From: Plazaster borealis
Lineage: Eukaryota; Echinodermata; Asteroidea; Forcipulatida; Labidiasteridae
Assembly: GCA_021014325.1 (NCBI GenBank)
Contig: CM037459.1
Location: forward strand, 17,882,501 to 17,946,500
Length of the DNA stretch: 64,000 bases
Reading direction: 5' to 3'
Position numbers and translations under genes: made by a program. Shown here piece after piece: positions 22,900-34,535 of the stretch. Positions within the stretch are counted from its first letter, which is position 1; each line of letters opens with the position of its first letter. The notes under the pieces are model-generated. The model searched no databases. It saw only the letters and a program-made list of their open reading frames with translations, and was not told the origin of the DNA.

Positions 22900-23549
22900 T
22901 TACACGGAGCCGATGACCACTCTAGACTGGCGCCGTTGCCGAACGAGAAAGACAGCGACCAGTGCAAAGATACCAATGACGATAAGGACAGCGATGACCA
23001 CACCGACTATAGTGCTTGCAGCAGCACCAGCGTTTACCACTTCATTGGACTTAGATTTATCCTGCATGTCATTAGCGTCGAACCCTCCACCGGCAATGAG
23101 TCCAGGTCCCATGTCAAAACCACCGCCACCAACACCGTAAAAGCCATTCGTTTGCTCACCTGAGTTTTGATTCGTGTTGCTGCCCCCAGCGGGATTTGGT
23201 GCTGCGCCTTGTGGGGCCAGAACATCAGGGCCACCTCCACCATTGAAATAGTCGAAGCCTCCAAAGCCTGCCAAGCCACCTGATGAACCACCTGATTTAC
23301 TCGGGTCAGCATTGGCTCCTTGCACAGCTGGGAGTTGAGGGTTACCGCCACTCATAGGAGGAGGCTTGGTGCTCGACTGATATCCGGCCATGTGCCCACC
23401 AAGTGCTGCACCGTGTTGTCCTGCATTACCACCGGCATTCACTGCTGGGTGGGCCCACGGTGCTACAGTGCTGGATGACTTCCCATTTCCTTGGAAGAAT
23501 CCATCGTTATTGCCATTGAATGGCCTGTTCATCTGAGCTGCGACAAGCC
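22900..23549 (-). CDS. Gly/Pro-rich single-pass membrane protein, paralogue 2, main exon
   Basis: Exon 2 of a two-coding-exon gene, with acceptor CTTGATGCAG at 23550. Joined in phase 1 to 24381-24414 it gives about 227 residues: signal peptide MRMLLALLPLLG, then LVAAQMNRPFNG and a Gly/Asn/Pro-rich ectodomain. These are followed by a helix near residues 190-214 (TIVGVVIAVLIVIGIFALVA) and a 13-residue tail RQRRQSRVVIGSV. GANADPSKSGGSS, FDYFNG and GPGLIAGG align with the gene at 2894. The ATG at 23532 codes an internal Met. The protein should sit in the plasma membrane with almost no cytoplasmic part, so signalling would need a partner. Family unknown to me. Confidence 0.87.
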
Positions 23550-24380
23550 CTGCATCAAGAAAAAGGAAACAACATTTTGTTTTTAATTATCAACTGTTAA
23601 TCAATTGTGTACGATCAATTTTATAAAAAGAGAAGTATTTCACACAGACAAATAAAGCCTATTACACGCCAAGTCACCTCATGCTGAAGTTTTTATAAAC
23701 ACATTTTACATACGAAAATGGAAACGGTACAAAAACATTCATTTTTTGCTGAAGAAAATAAAGAAAATTATTTTATTAACAGGTATCTCATACTACTTCA
23801 ATTTATAATGAAGCGACAACAATAGGATGACCGACATTTGACTCGTCTAACAAAAACAAGAAATGGCTCTTAAATTCAATATCCTAACCGGAAGAAGCTG
23901 CTGCTTAGCTCAAATCCCCTATAAAGGATACTCCCATAGTTGTTATTGACATCTTTGTAATGACTGGAAGGTTTGATGACCAGCAGTTTGAGGCAGAGAG
24001 CGTTTCAAAGATTCTTAACAGTTTCAGAACTAATACAAATTTTCTGATTAAGAATTAAATGACAATATGAGTGTCTCGACTCGCACATTAGGAGAGTTCA
24101 CTCCAGTCGATCAAAGTTGCGTCTAGTATGGGAGGGGTGCAATTATGAACACTTGCTTAGACTACTTTTGGTTGAAGTTTTATAGCAAGATTAGAGACTA
24201 ACCGTAAATCATTCCATTAAAAAAATACTGAGTGTTCTTCTGAATGGAAACAGTATTTTGGTAAAACAAAACAAGTTAGCAAAAAATACATCGTATCGGG
24301 ACACAATTCGAAGGTGTGAAGGTATTTCAAAACAAGTCACTGGAAACAGAAAAAGTCACTTAATAAATGTACAAACTTAC
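23550..24380 (-). other. intron of paralogue 2
   Basis: Intron of about 0.83 kb in phase 1, with donor GGTAAG and acceptor GCAG. No recognisable insert. Confidence 0.75.
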
Positions 24381-24414
24381 CCAACAGGGGGAGTAAAGCC
24401 AGTAGCATTCTCAT
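24381..24414 (-). CDS. signal-peptide exon of Gly-rich paralogue 2
   Basis: 34 nt encoding MRMLLALLPLL plus one base of Gly, ending at TTGG|GTAAG. It has the same length and phase as the exon at 4649-4682, and nearly the same donor context (CTGTTGGGTAAG). A second in-frame ATG two codons in could also initiate. Confidence 0.88.
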
Positions 24415-24536
24415 CTTGAAATTGTCTTCGGAGTCGTGTGATCTCGAGCTGGGATGATTTTGTTGGATTTGTGGAGATGATGTGTGCTCTGCATCCAAAT
24501 AACACGTCTACTGCCAGCAACAAGACTCACTGCATC

Positions 24537-24544
24537 TACTTATA
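24537..24544 (-). promoter_or_regulatory. TATA box upstream of paralogue 2
   Basis: The minus strand reads TATAAGTA, about 123 nt upstream of the ATG at 24414. It matches the position of the TATA box of paralogue 1. Confidence 0.6.
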
Positions 24545-26440
24545 ATTACCGGCAGTGGCGCAACAAAGTAGATCGTCCTCATGCCCTGCTGGGCGCTAAT
24601 CCGTCTCAGGGCCTGATTGGCGTTAAGTCTTTCCGGAAGTTACTGGGTGACTAGGGGTAATATCACTCCGCTCTATGAGGCATGCGTAAGCGATACTGAC
24701 CAGCACGTAAAACCTGTTACAGTGACGTATGCTAACATACTCATCTTTTTAATGCGCACGTCATTGCGGTTACAAACTTTTAACCCCGACATTTCAGTTT
24801 CAATAACTTCATACAGAATGACATGAAACAATCTTAAATTTGACAAAACAATTTTCCGGTTATCTAGGATTTGTTACGTTTTGTTGTGTGCTTGTAACAA
24901 AAGCCACACTTTACTTTTAATAACGTTTATTATTTTGCAAAATAATCAACATTTTACAGATACGTGATTAACGCGTAACTAGAGTGTTTTTAGCTGAATG
25001 TGTTTTCGGTTTCTTGAAATTGTCGATATTGATTTCTTCGATTTTGTTTGACAGAGAGGTTTGTGGCGCCTAAATGTAGTCCGAGGCCCAAAAGCTGGTC
25101 CTAAATGTTGCCCCATATCTTTAACCTAACTGCTACATGGACTTAATGTAGCCCCACCCCTTAGCCCGATTCAGATCCAGGGTACATGGGTCTAGGCTTC
25201 ACTTAGGTCTGGGCTACATATAGGGTGCACGGTTTGTGCTATAGTTAGGCCCTGGCTACATTATTAGTATAATACTACATTGAGGGCTGAAACACATTTA
25301 GGTCTCAGGTAACTTTGAGACAGGACACATGGGTTTCCGGTGTTATATTAAATCATTTTCATTTGAATTGATAACTGAATAAGTTAAACAATAATCACTT
25401 GATGAGAACAACTCCATCCGGCTGGAAAAATCTTGTCTACTTCTCCATAAATCATTCAGATCACAGCGAGGCTGTGGGGAAACACACAAGATCACTTTAA
25501 TCGCATAATCTCTTAATCACAACAGATAAACATTTCACTACTGTAAACTGACCGGGCTAAAAAGGGGGTCTGCCGGGAGTAAATTTAACCGAAACAAAAC
25601 AAAGGTCAGACGGTCCAGATCACGACAAAACCCAAATTGATCTGACCATGATCTGACATTAGTTTCTATAGGTACACCTTATCCAGGTCAAAAGATGACC
25701 CGGAATTTCAATTCATTCTGAAGATGACTGAACTAATTGAGTTTTTCTATTGTGTGGGTGGTGAGCAAGAATTCCCTAAAAGGGTATAGACAAAAAACAA
25801 TAAAGTCGGAAAACGCAGATTCACTCTTTATGGTGACACGTGCACTCGCAGGTGTCATTGATAACAAGTTCATAGGCTGGGAGTGATCAACATCTCTTGG
25901 GATAGATCATGAAGCGTCACCCCCTGGCTATATTTAAGTATTGACTTTACTTCATCGTCTTTCCTTAGAGGAATGTTTATTATCAAGGCAAGGCCATGAT
26001 GTCATTTAATTTTGTTTTTTATCTTGAAAGGGTATGATTTTACTTCGCTCCCTTGATATTCGATTCACTCTTGGTAAAAAACTTGAGAGAAGAAAACTCC
26101 CCAAAAGTCAAACAAACGATTTTACTGCCCGAACACCGGGGCTTGGAGAAATTCGTCCTTCAGTCACCCTGCGACGATGAGGAGGACAGGGGGACATCAA
26201 TCACAATACTCAAAAGATCTTTAGTGAAACAACGAAGAGACTCAAGTGACCAATTTTATCAAAACAAGGGAACCTCGGGAGGAACGTCAATGAAAAGAAA
26301 TAAACATACCTCTATCTTAAGAAAATTAAAATAAGAATACATTTTTAAAACCGAAAAATCAAGTTTATGCTTATAAATTACTTTCATCTGTTGACGCTTA
26401 GCTGGGAGTGTGTCGTGGCTCAAAAGCTCTGTCGAACTCA
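24545..26440. other. intergenic, no gene seen
   Basis: Contains short ORFs, the longest 93 codons at 26053 on the plus strand, with no domain or splice support. GC content and word use resemble the surrounding non-coding DNA. Confidence 0.4.
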
Positions 26441-26444
26441 ATGT

Positions 26445-26640
26445 CAGGGCACAATTTCACAGACCTGCTTAAGCCCACAAATTTAGTTAGCACAAAACAA
26501 ATGTTCTTAACGAAAAAGAGTTGCCAGCCCAAACATAATATTATGTGCACAATTTGTGATTGGTTCCCTGTTTATTATTGTTTAAATACTACTTGTAAAG
26601 CAGTATGTTCAGCTTAAGCGGCTCTATGAAACTGGTCCCT
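26445..26640. mobile_element. 'GGGCCCAATTTCAT' MITE, copy 1
   Basis: Left AGGGCACAATTTCACAGACC and right complement AGGGACCAGTTTCATAGAGC form inverted ends. The inner arms (CTGCTTAAGC...GCTTAAGCGGC) are also inverted. Related to 26838-27034, 35949-36204, 38871-39030, 54494-54655 and the split copy around 55950-56440. Confidence 0.65.
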
Positions 26641-26837
26641 AGTGGCTGAGTCATCGGAGTGTGGGTTCGAATCCCGACCGTGACTCTTATGTCATTGAGC
26701 TTGACACTTCACTCGTATTATTGCCTCTCATCTTCCAACGAGTACCTGTGTGAATACTTAACAACCCTATTTGGATGCCTGTGGTGCATACTCCTGAATG
26801 TGTTGAACTGGTTGATGGTTAGCGGTTGAGGTAAATA
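26640..26837 (+). mobile_element. tRNA-derived SINE fragment
   Basis: Box B GGTTCGAATCCCGACCGTGA and a following CATTGAGCTTGACACTTCAC resemble the SINEs at 2130 and 44637. GTGTCGTGGCTCAAAAGCTC at 26411, before MITE copy 1, resembles the SINE head. The MITE may therefore have inserted into this SINE. Confidence 0.55.
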
Positions 26838-27034
26838 CCTGGGCCCAATGTCATAGAGCTGCATAAGCAAAAAATATATCTTAACAACTTTCTACTAAGC
26901 AGAAATGAGCAGGATACCAGTCACAAATTGTACTTGTGACATGGTAGTTTGGCTGGAACCTTTTTCTGGTAAGCATAATTTTGTTATGCTTAGCTACTTT
27001 TTGTGCTTAAGCAGCTTTATGAAATTGGGCCCTG
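26838..27034. mobile_element. 'GGGCCCAATTTCAT' MITE, copy 2
   Basis: Left CCTGGGCCCAATGTCATAGA and right TTTATGAAATTGGGCCCTGG are inverted ends. The interior GACTGG/CCAGTC and GTAAGCATAATTTTGTTATG gives a fold-back structure. This is the cleanest copy of the family in the window. Confidence 0.75.
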
Positions 27035-27759
27035 GTTTGACAAGGTGCATGCACAGCATATTGTTATTTTAATGACCACTATGTTTTCAACAGCCTCAAT
27101 CGGAGGTTCACTTTTTATCTGGAAATTGAATCATTTTCAATCACATTTGTTTATAGGGTAAAAGAAACATTCGAGCCTTTGACCTAATTATAGCAAAACA
27201 AAAGCAAAATTATGAACAAAGCAACTCCCTAATTGCATACAATTTCCTATAAATAATTCGATATTTTTGTCCATTCAGGATGTGTCATTCAATAGGCACA
27301 CGTGTGGCGGAAATACAATGACTGTCCGGGTTGGATTTATGGGGCCAACTGGCATATCTCTGTACCCCCAGGTAACTGGTTGCTGTCACGCATGACGTAA
27401 CAGCTATCTCACTTCTGCACCCTGTCTCCCTGCATCATTTCCCCCTCTAGATATTTATTTGAGGAGAAACAGAGAAGGGAACAAGTCGATAGATGCTGAC
27501 AGAAGGTGGTAAGGCTCTACGACCTCCTTCCGGTCATGCACAGTAAAAGCAAATGTCACAGCAGAAGGTCGTAGGAAATAAAATGGATACCTGAAACATA
27601 ATTAGTATTAGTTCTATTTATTCATTGATTATCATAACATGTTTTTAGTAATGAAAGCAAAGACCCTTAAAAGTGCCTATAGCACTGTGACCAAAGAAGT
27701 GCATAAATATGCCTGTGTATAGATAAGATGATGTAAAAATGTCAGGTTTAGATACGGAA

Positions 27760-27885
27760 CAAAAAATAGGGAAGACCCACGCAATCAGGAAGGGACTGAT
27801 AACCCAATCCACATGCAAGGCTCCGGCCTGAGGTGGGATTCGAACCGGGGTCCACGGAGGTGAAAGGCAGGAAAGAAAACTCTGA
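27760..27885 (-). mobile_element. SINE fragment with box B
   Basis: The minus strand reads ACCCCGGTTCGAATCCCACC followed by TCAGGCCGGAGCCTTGCATG. The same body occurs at 1985-2085, and related blocks open both units of the 31.3-34.0 kb duplication. Confidence 0.55.
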
Positions 27886-28828
27886 GCAAATCTTTGTGAT
27901 TACTCTTTACATAATTCTAAGCACTGGTTGTTTTTATTGTTGTTGTTGGGTTTTTGAGTGTTTTTGTTTTTTTAAATAGTTAAATAATTACTACGGATAT
28001 AAATTGATTATTGCCTTGATCTCGTTAGTTAAGCAAACATACCAAGTCACAGACTATAATTAGGTAGTAATTTTACATATCAAGCTTCATGGATTCCATA
28101 TCAAAGATAAACAGAAAAATGTCAATATAAAAATGAAGAACGATAGATTGGCGTTTGAAAACAAAATTGTAAGTTCAACAACAAACAATTAACAAGGCAG
28201 TTGGGGTCGTTCGTTTTGTTTTGTCTCGGAGACCGGCTTTTATTTTTCTCTTTTTTAATGTTTGTCCTTTGTTGTAACTGTTGTAAATCATAAAAAACAC
28301 AAATCAAAAAAAAGTTAAGAAAATTGCGAAATCACCTGTTCAGGGGTAAGTAGGTGAACCCGGTCGGAAGGTAAAGTTCCCTCTTGCGGTTTTTGTGAGT
28401 AATTTGACTTGAAGTAAAAGGTCATTTAGATGTATTGAAGAAGTCTGACTGTACCGGTGATGACGTCAATAAGTCATGAATAATAAACAAATCTGTCAAT
28501 GACCTAGACTGTGACATCTTGTTCGTACCATCATCCTGACTTGCACAAATATTTGGCTTTATTCTTATTGAGTGTTGTTTCACGAGAAGTATTTGGTAAT
28601 AAATATTTCTTTTTCACACAATTTCCTGTGCTTCCAGTGAAGACCGTAGTACAACAAGTGTCCCGACCGGTTTGCCACCAAGTCTCTGTTTGAGTACGAT
28701 GCTTTGACTGAAAACAAAACCCAAGACAACTGACTCGGGTTTCAATAAATCAATTTATGAACCAATGAACAAAATCCGTTCAGAATTGATATGAGCAGAA
28801 AACGAAAACAAACACAAAAAATCCATAA
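27886..28828. other. intergenic, no gene seen
   Basis: AT-rich, with only short unsupported ORFs. Confidence 0.4.
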
Positions 28829-28890
28829 TTTTACGGGCCTCACTCTTTTGTTATGAGCCAAGCGTTGCTGCGTGCAGTGTAATAATGGAC

Positions 28891-28947
28891 CGCGCGTTGC
28901 TGCGCGTTGCTGCGCGTTGCTGTGCGTTGCTGCGCGTTGCTGCGCGT
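28891..28947 (+). repeat. 10-bp minisatellite (TGCGCGTTGC)n
   Basis: About six tandem copies of TGCGCGTTGC with one variant, inside the left terminal repeat of the 1.3-kb element. Confidence 0.85.
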
Positions 28948-28957
28948 AGTTTATTAA

Positions 28958-29123
28958 GGGAATAAAAGAGTGGCGACGAGTTCTTAAACGGCCGTTTTAA
29001 ACCGGCAGGGTCGTGGCCGTGCGATAAAGGCCCTCGCCTTCGGCTCGGGCCTTTATCGCACGGCCACGACCCTGCAAGGTTTTAAACGGCCGTTTAAGAA
29101 CGAGTCACTACTCATTTATTCCC
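28958..29123. repeat. 166-bp near-perfect foldback
   Basis: Two arms of about 76 nt are inverted copies. GGGAATAAAAGAG on the left matches GGGAATAAATGAG from the right. CTTAAACGGCCGTTT and GCAGGGTCGTGGCCGTGCGA pair fully. The loop is about 14 nt (TCGCCTTCGGCTC). It is GC-rich in AT-rich surroundings. Confidence 0.92.
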
Positions 29124-29526
29124 ATTCATAAATGCCTTTTTGTTAAAAAGTTAAAGTATAAGAAAAAATCGGTGGTAAACAGACAATCTCTGACATCAAA
29201 GTTTGTACATTTTCAAAAAACTTTTGTAAAATTCTGTTTTGTGCGCGTTGGGTTGTGTGTACGCGCGTGTACAAAAAGATTAGGCTACGCGCGGGAACTA
29301 TAGCCATGTATTGCGTTCCGCGTAAGTAAATTGGCGGAGCTTGCGCGTCCAATACGCGAAGCCCAGCCGGTTATAAACACTCTTGGCCGTGCATTATCAT
29401 CCGTTTAAACACCCCCACGTGACGTGCTCTCCACCAATAGGAATAGCGAAACTGTCTGGGGTATTTATGAATTATAAATAATGATTACACATAAACAATG
29501 TTTATATATAAATGATGGTTACTCAT

Positions 29527-29704
29527 AATAGACCTTATGCACATGATGTCATAACAGTAGGGCGCCCTCGCCTAGAGGTCAAAAGGAGGTTGTTCATTGG
29601 CCAATCCTGTGCGCCGCGCGTACAAATCTGTGCGTATCGATTGTTTCGTCATCGTTTTACCTCTAAGATGGCGGCTGGATGACGTCAATGCATAAGGTCT
29701 ATTA
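29527..29704. mobile_element. MITE with AATAGACCTTATGCA ends, nested
   Basis: AATAGACCTTATGCA at the left and TGCATAAGGTCTATT at the right are perfect inverted repeats; ATGATGTCAT and ATGACGTCAA continue the similarity. It is inserted in the AT-rich interior of the 1.3-kb element and is GC-richer than it. Confidence 0.75.
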
Positions 29705-30141
29705 AATATTATATTCAAATAATGGTTAATATATGTATGTATTTTTTTCGTAAAATAATGATTTTTTTTTAAAGCTATATATAAATAAAGATTATTTATA
29801 AATAATGATTATATGTAAATATTGGTTATACATAAATAACGATTTTGTAGAAAAAAAGGGCTGTGAATAAATAATGGTATTATAAAAATAAATGTTAAAA
29901 CAAAAAATATCATATATATAAATAATGATTTTGTATAAATAAAAATTGTAATAAATAAACATGATTATTTACTAGAACATTAAGCAACGCGCAACCCTTA
30001 AAGACAGTTTTTAAAAAAGGGCCCATAAAACGTGCCTATTGCAATGGCTTTTGTTTAAACATGCGCAGCAACGCGCGGATCGTTCACACTGCACACAGCG
30101 ACGCATGGCTCAAATTAACAGAGAGAAGGGCTCGTAAAACT

Positions 30142-31344
30142 AAGGAATTGGGGGTCGTTTGGACATATCTTGGTCAACTCTGTACCGATTTTGTTCATTC
30201 ATAGGTTTTAACACGTCCCGGAACACCATGTTTATGCTCCATACAACTTTTGCGTCTTTGAAATGAAAAATGAGAGTGCCTAATTAGTACTTAATTATAA
30301 TAATAAATAATGTATGATCATTATATATATTAAACTCATTATTAAGAAATAACCATATTTGTCATTAGTTAAAATTAACCATTATTTATATATAAACATG
30401 ACTTATTTATGGGCCTATTCATTATCCTTAAATAATTATTATTTACATAAAGTTACTTGTTAATATATAATCATTGTTTATAAGTAACCGTCATTTATAT
30501 ATAATCAATATTTTAAAAGAAATTATCTATGACCTTCACGCGTCTTTTGACCTCGTTGGACCCTTTACCATCACCCGTCCTTAACTTCGATTAATAGTTA
30601 CCACCTTCTTTGGAGAACACAACGTGACACACTTCCTCTGGTACGTTTTATTTCGGGAGATTGTCGGGTGCCTCTCCAGAGGATGACTCAAATTTAAGAC
30701 GTCCTTTGGTCAGGGCCGACAGGATCAATAAGTTAAGGTTACCATGGCAATGCATCGTGACAGGTTCTCCGTGTGAGACGTCTTTAGCTAGGAATTGAAT
30801 CGATTTTTATTTATTTGCGATACTTTGATCATCGCATTAACTGTTTCTTGATAATTTTCCAGACTTTTATTTGTAAGTATACAAGAGTCTGGAAGACAAT
30901 TTGTTTCCAGCTGGATTTGATTTGTTCTTTCAATACTCAAGACTCATTGATTGTTTCAGTACTCAAAAGGACATCATTATTGTTCACGAGTTCAAGAATT
31001 TGACTCTCACCTGTATTTATTGATAATGTTGAAACTTTCTGCTAATGAAAATCAAGGGACAACCATTTTAACCTGTAGGCCTCTTCAAGTGTTACATACG
31101 AAGTGTGAAACTGAGAACAAAAAAAGGTCGCCATAGTGTATGAACTTGAAACACGTGTGGCTTTAAACACGTCCACATAGTGTTTTTTTACAGTGTTGAA
31201 GAATAGGATTTTCATTAAGTGTACAGAACAAAGGAATGTCCATAGAGTGACTGGAACACAGAGCTGTGTGATTATGAAGAGAGCAAACAAGGAAGACAAC
31301 AATCAGGGTTTTTGTGTTTGTGGGGGTGGGAACCCTATAATAGG
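30142..31344. other. AT-rich intergenic, no gene seen
   Basis: Bases 30290-30520 repeat the 'ATAATCATTATTTATA' style of sequence seen at 29460-29970, on both strands. Nothing coding is supported. Confidence 0.4.
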
Positions 31345-32612
31345 GAAACCAACGAGATCTGATTGCAACTGAAAATCAGTTTTCAATCTGATTGGAAATC
31401 CCCAATCAACAGACAACATGCACGGCTTCTGTCCAGGTTGGGATTTGAACAAGGTTCACTGAGCTGGCAGGCAGGACGAGATACCATAAATCCAGCATGG
31501 TCCTTTTTAAATGAAGTTGTTACAGCTGATGACCGTCCTTGAAAAATATATTTGCTGCTAAAAGCTGTATTTTGGATGATTTCATATTCTGAAGTTTATC
31601 CTAAGCCAAGTGTATAATATCACTTTAAATTTTAACATTGGAAATGAAAGTGTGCACCATTACATCTCAAATCCTCCACAAAAACACTCTAAAACTGTGA
31701 TAAATTTGTCAATGTTGGCAAATAATATTCATATTACCAGGGAGCAATGTATAACGATTTTGCAGAAGTAAGATATGACTGTGAAGGTTGACCCATCCAT
31801 GACATTTACTTTTAGTGTACGTTTGTTACCTACAGTAAAGTCGGCCATGAACTATTGTGTGGACCAGATTTGTCGAACACAATTAGTCGGACATCTTGTT
31901 GTGTCTATCAAATCATTTTGGCAAAGTGATTTGTCGGAGAAAATGGGTCTGACGTAATAATTTGTCGGACACATTTTTGTTATTGTTGGGCATAATGATA
32001 CAATACTTTACACAGCGACAGATATTTCCCTTCAATAAATAAGTATTGCCATGAACTAAATAACATTATGGAGAGCTCTCAAGCGTCAACAATAATGTCA
32101 TTTGATCCCAGTTGGGGGACTTTCTTGTAGTTTCTTCAATTGATAGTTTTCAAGTTCAATTTGCAACAAATGGTCGCATTAATATCTTTAAAGAACCAAA
32201 ACAATACTTTGCATAAACAGAAATGTACAGCTGCACCAAACACATTACAGAGAAATTAAACTGAAAACATTTTAACCTTTCCATCAAACCTAAAAACCAA
32301 TCAACAATCCACTAAGTTTAAAAAATCGAAAACTGGAAAACCTTCGTGTATTACTGATCTTCAGGATGTTTCTTTTCAATTTGCCCTTTCATAGTTGTTC
32401 AGAGGGGAAAAGGTTGTTTTATTTAAAGAACCTGATGTTCATTGAGGTCAATCTTGTGTGAGAGAGAGCAGGACTGTCAGTAGAATAGTCAGAAAAATGT
32501 TCCCTCTACGACATGAGACACAGTGAGTAACTAGTCCCCAAACCGATCCATCTTCTTCAAGAATGATTAAAATTGAAGGGGGGGGTTTCTCTACCCTTCC
32601 CAGGTATCCACC
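31345..32612 (+). repeat. tandem duplication, unit 1
   Basis: Collinear with 32613-33985. The shared start is AATCCCCAATCAACAGACAAC (31405 and 32710 region); shared middle ATGACTGTGAAGGTTGACCC (31774 and 33086); shared end AGGACTGTCAGTAGAATAGT (32470 and 33826). It opens with a SINE-like block (GATTTGAACAAGGTTCACTG). No real ORF. Confidence 0.85.
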
Positions 32613-33985
32613 ACGATCTGCTTGGAACTGAAAATCAGTTTTGTAATCTGATGGGAAAACGCAATCTGAATGAAACTGATTGAAAATCATTTTTTCAATC
32701 TGATTGGAAATCCCCAATCAACAGACAACATACAAGGCTTCTGTCCAGGTTGGGATTTGAACAAGGTTCACTGAGCTGGCAGGCAGGACGAGATACCATA
32801 AATCCAGCATGGTCCTTTTAAAATGAAGTTGTTACAGCTGATGACCGTCCTGGAAAAATAAACTTACTGCTAAAAGTTGTATTTTGGATGAGTTCATATT
32901 CTGAAGTTTATCCTAAGCCAAGTGTATAATATCACTTTAAATTTTAACATTGGAAATGAAAGTGTGCACCATTACATCTCCAATCCTCCACAAAAACACC
33001 CTAAAACTGTGATAAATTTGTCAATGTTGGCAAATAATATTCATATTACCAGGGAGCAATGTATGACGATTTTGCAGAAGTAAGATATGACTGTGAAGGT
33101 TGACCCATCCATGACATTTACTTTTATAGTTACGTATACGTATACGTTTGTTACGCAAAGTATAGTCGGCCATGCACTATTGTGTGGACCAGATTTGTCA
33201 AACACAATGAGTCATGATGTGTCGATCAAATCATTTTGGCAAAGTGGTTTGTCGGAGAAAATGGGTCTGACATAATAGTTTGTCGGACACAATGGGTCCG
33301 ACATAATCTTCTCAATCGGTTGTCGGACATTTTTGTTATTGTTGGGCATAATGATACAATACTTTACACAGCGACAGATATTTCCCTTCAATAAATAAGT
33401 ATTACCACGAACTAAATAGCATTATGGACAGCTCTCAAGTGTCAACAATAATGTCATTTGATCCCATTTGGGGGAATCTCTTGTAATTTCTTCAATTTCA
33501 AGTTTAATTTGCAACAAACGGTCGCATTAATCTCTTTAAATAACCAAAACAATATTTTGCATAAACAGAAATATATAGCTGCACCAAACACATTACAGAT
33601 AAAATTAAACTGAAAATATGTTTACCTTTTCATCAAACCTAACAACCAATCAACAATCCACTACGTTTAATCGAACATTGGAAAACGTTCGTGTATTTCT
33701 GATCTACAGGATGTTTCTTTTAAATTTGCCCTTTCAAAGTTGTTCAGAGGTGAGAAAAGGTTGTTTTATTTATAAATAAAAAAAACGTATGATCATCGAG
33801 GTCAATCTTGGGTGAGAGAAAGTAGGACTGTCAGTAGAATAGTCAGAGAAATGTTCCCTCTAGGACGTGATACACAGTGAGTAACTATTCCCCAAACCGA
33901 TCCATCTCTTGTCAACGTCTCGCCTTCTAGAATGATTAAAATGTTCTTTTTTTCTGCTACCCTTCCCTGGCATCCACCAACAGCC
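32613..33985 (+). repeat. tandem duplication, unit 2
   Basis: Head-to-tail copy of the preceding unit, offset about 1.31-1.36 kb. Small indels include extra copies of GTCGGACACAATGGGTC near 33280. The short ORFs shared by both units shift frame between copies, so they are not conserved coding sequence. Confidence 0.85.
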
Positions 33986-34209
33986 CCCCCCCAAAAAAAA
34001 AACCGTCACAAAACCAGACCAAGACTCTACAATTATGTCCCTGTACTAACATAAAAACAAAAATGATAATTGTTTTCTATAAATTGTACCAGTTTCATTT
34101 CATAAGTTTGTGGAAATCCAGTTTATGAATATGTAGGGCTTAATTGTGTTTACCTTTCGCTGAGTCCCTCGGGGAGTTTAAAGAATCAACAATCGACAGT
34201 GTCGGAGAC

Positions 34210-34350
34210 TTAAGGCAGTGTCCGAATTGGAGGCTACGGCTACGGCTACGGCTACGGCCGGATCGCTGCGTCATCATGCGTTGAAGTATACGACGTTCTT
34301 AGCAACAGTCAGAGCCGTAGTCGTAGCCGCCAATTCGGATATGGCCTAAC
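34210..34350. mobile_element. MITE with TCCGAATTGG ends
   Basis: Inverted ends TCCGAATTGGAGGCTACGGC and, from the right, TCCGAATTGGCGGCTACGAC. The centre is about 60 bp and GC-rich. Confidence 0.7.
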
Positions 34351-34535
34351 TTACAAACCAGAACAAGTGATTACCTAATGGTTTTAAACATTTGAAGAAA
34401 CAGAATCATGCGCACGTAAAACTCAATCATTGGTAGGACCAACTTGGTCCCGGAAGTTCGATTACCAGTCTTTTCTGCATAATTTTACAATGAAGCCCTA
34501 AAGTCACTATTAAACAATAAATCGATATACACCAG

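Larger units (their letters stand above)
28829..30141. mobile_element. 1.3-kb element with ~77-bp terminal inverted repeats
   Basis: The left end begins TTTTACGGGCC; the right end read in complement begins GTTTTACGAGCCC. Both continue through GAGCCAAGCGTTGCTG-like and GTGCAGTGT blocks to GCGCGTTGCTGCGC. The interior holds a 10-bp minisatellite, a 166-bp foldback, an inserted 178-bp MITE and AT-rich 'AATAATGATTATA' repeats. No transposase ORF. The target duplication is unclear. Confidence 0.65.

Noticed and set aside
26053..26334. 93-codon plus-strand ORF
   Set aside because: No domain, no splice context, no paralogue; composition is like random AT-rich sequence.
31775..33275. Similar 60-62 codon ORFs in both duplicated units
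   Set aside because: The middle of the two products is out of register and nothing else supports coding; the similarity follows from the DNA duplication.
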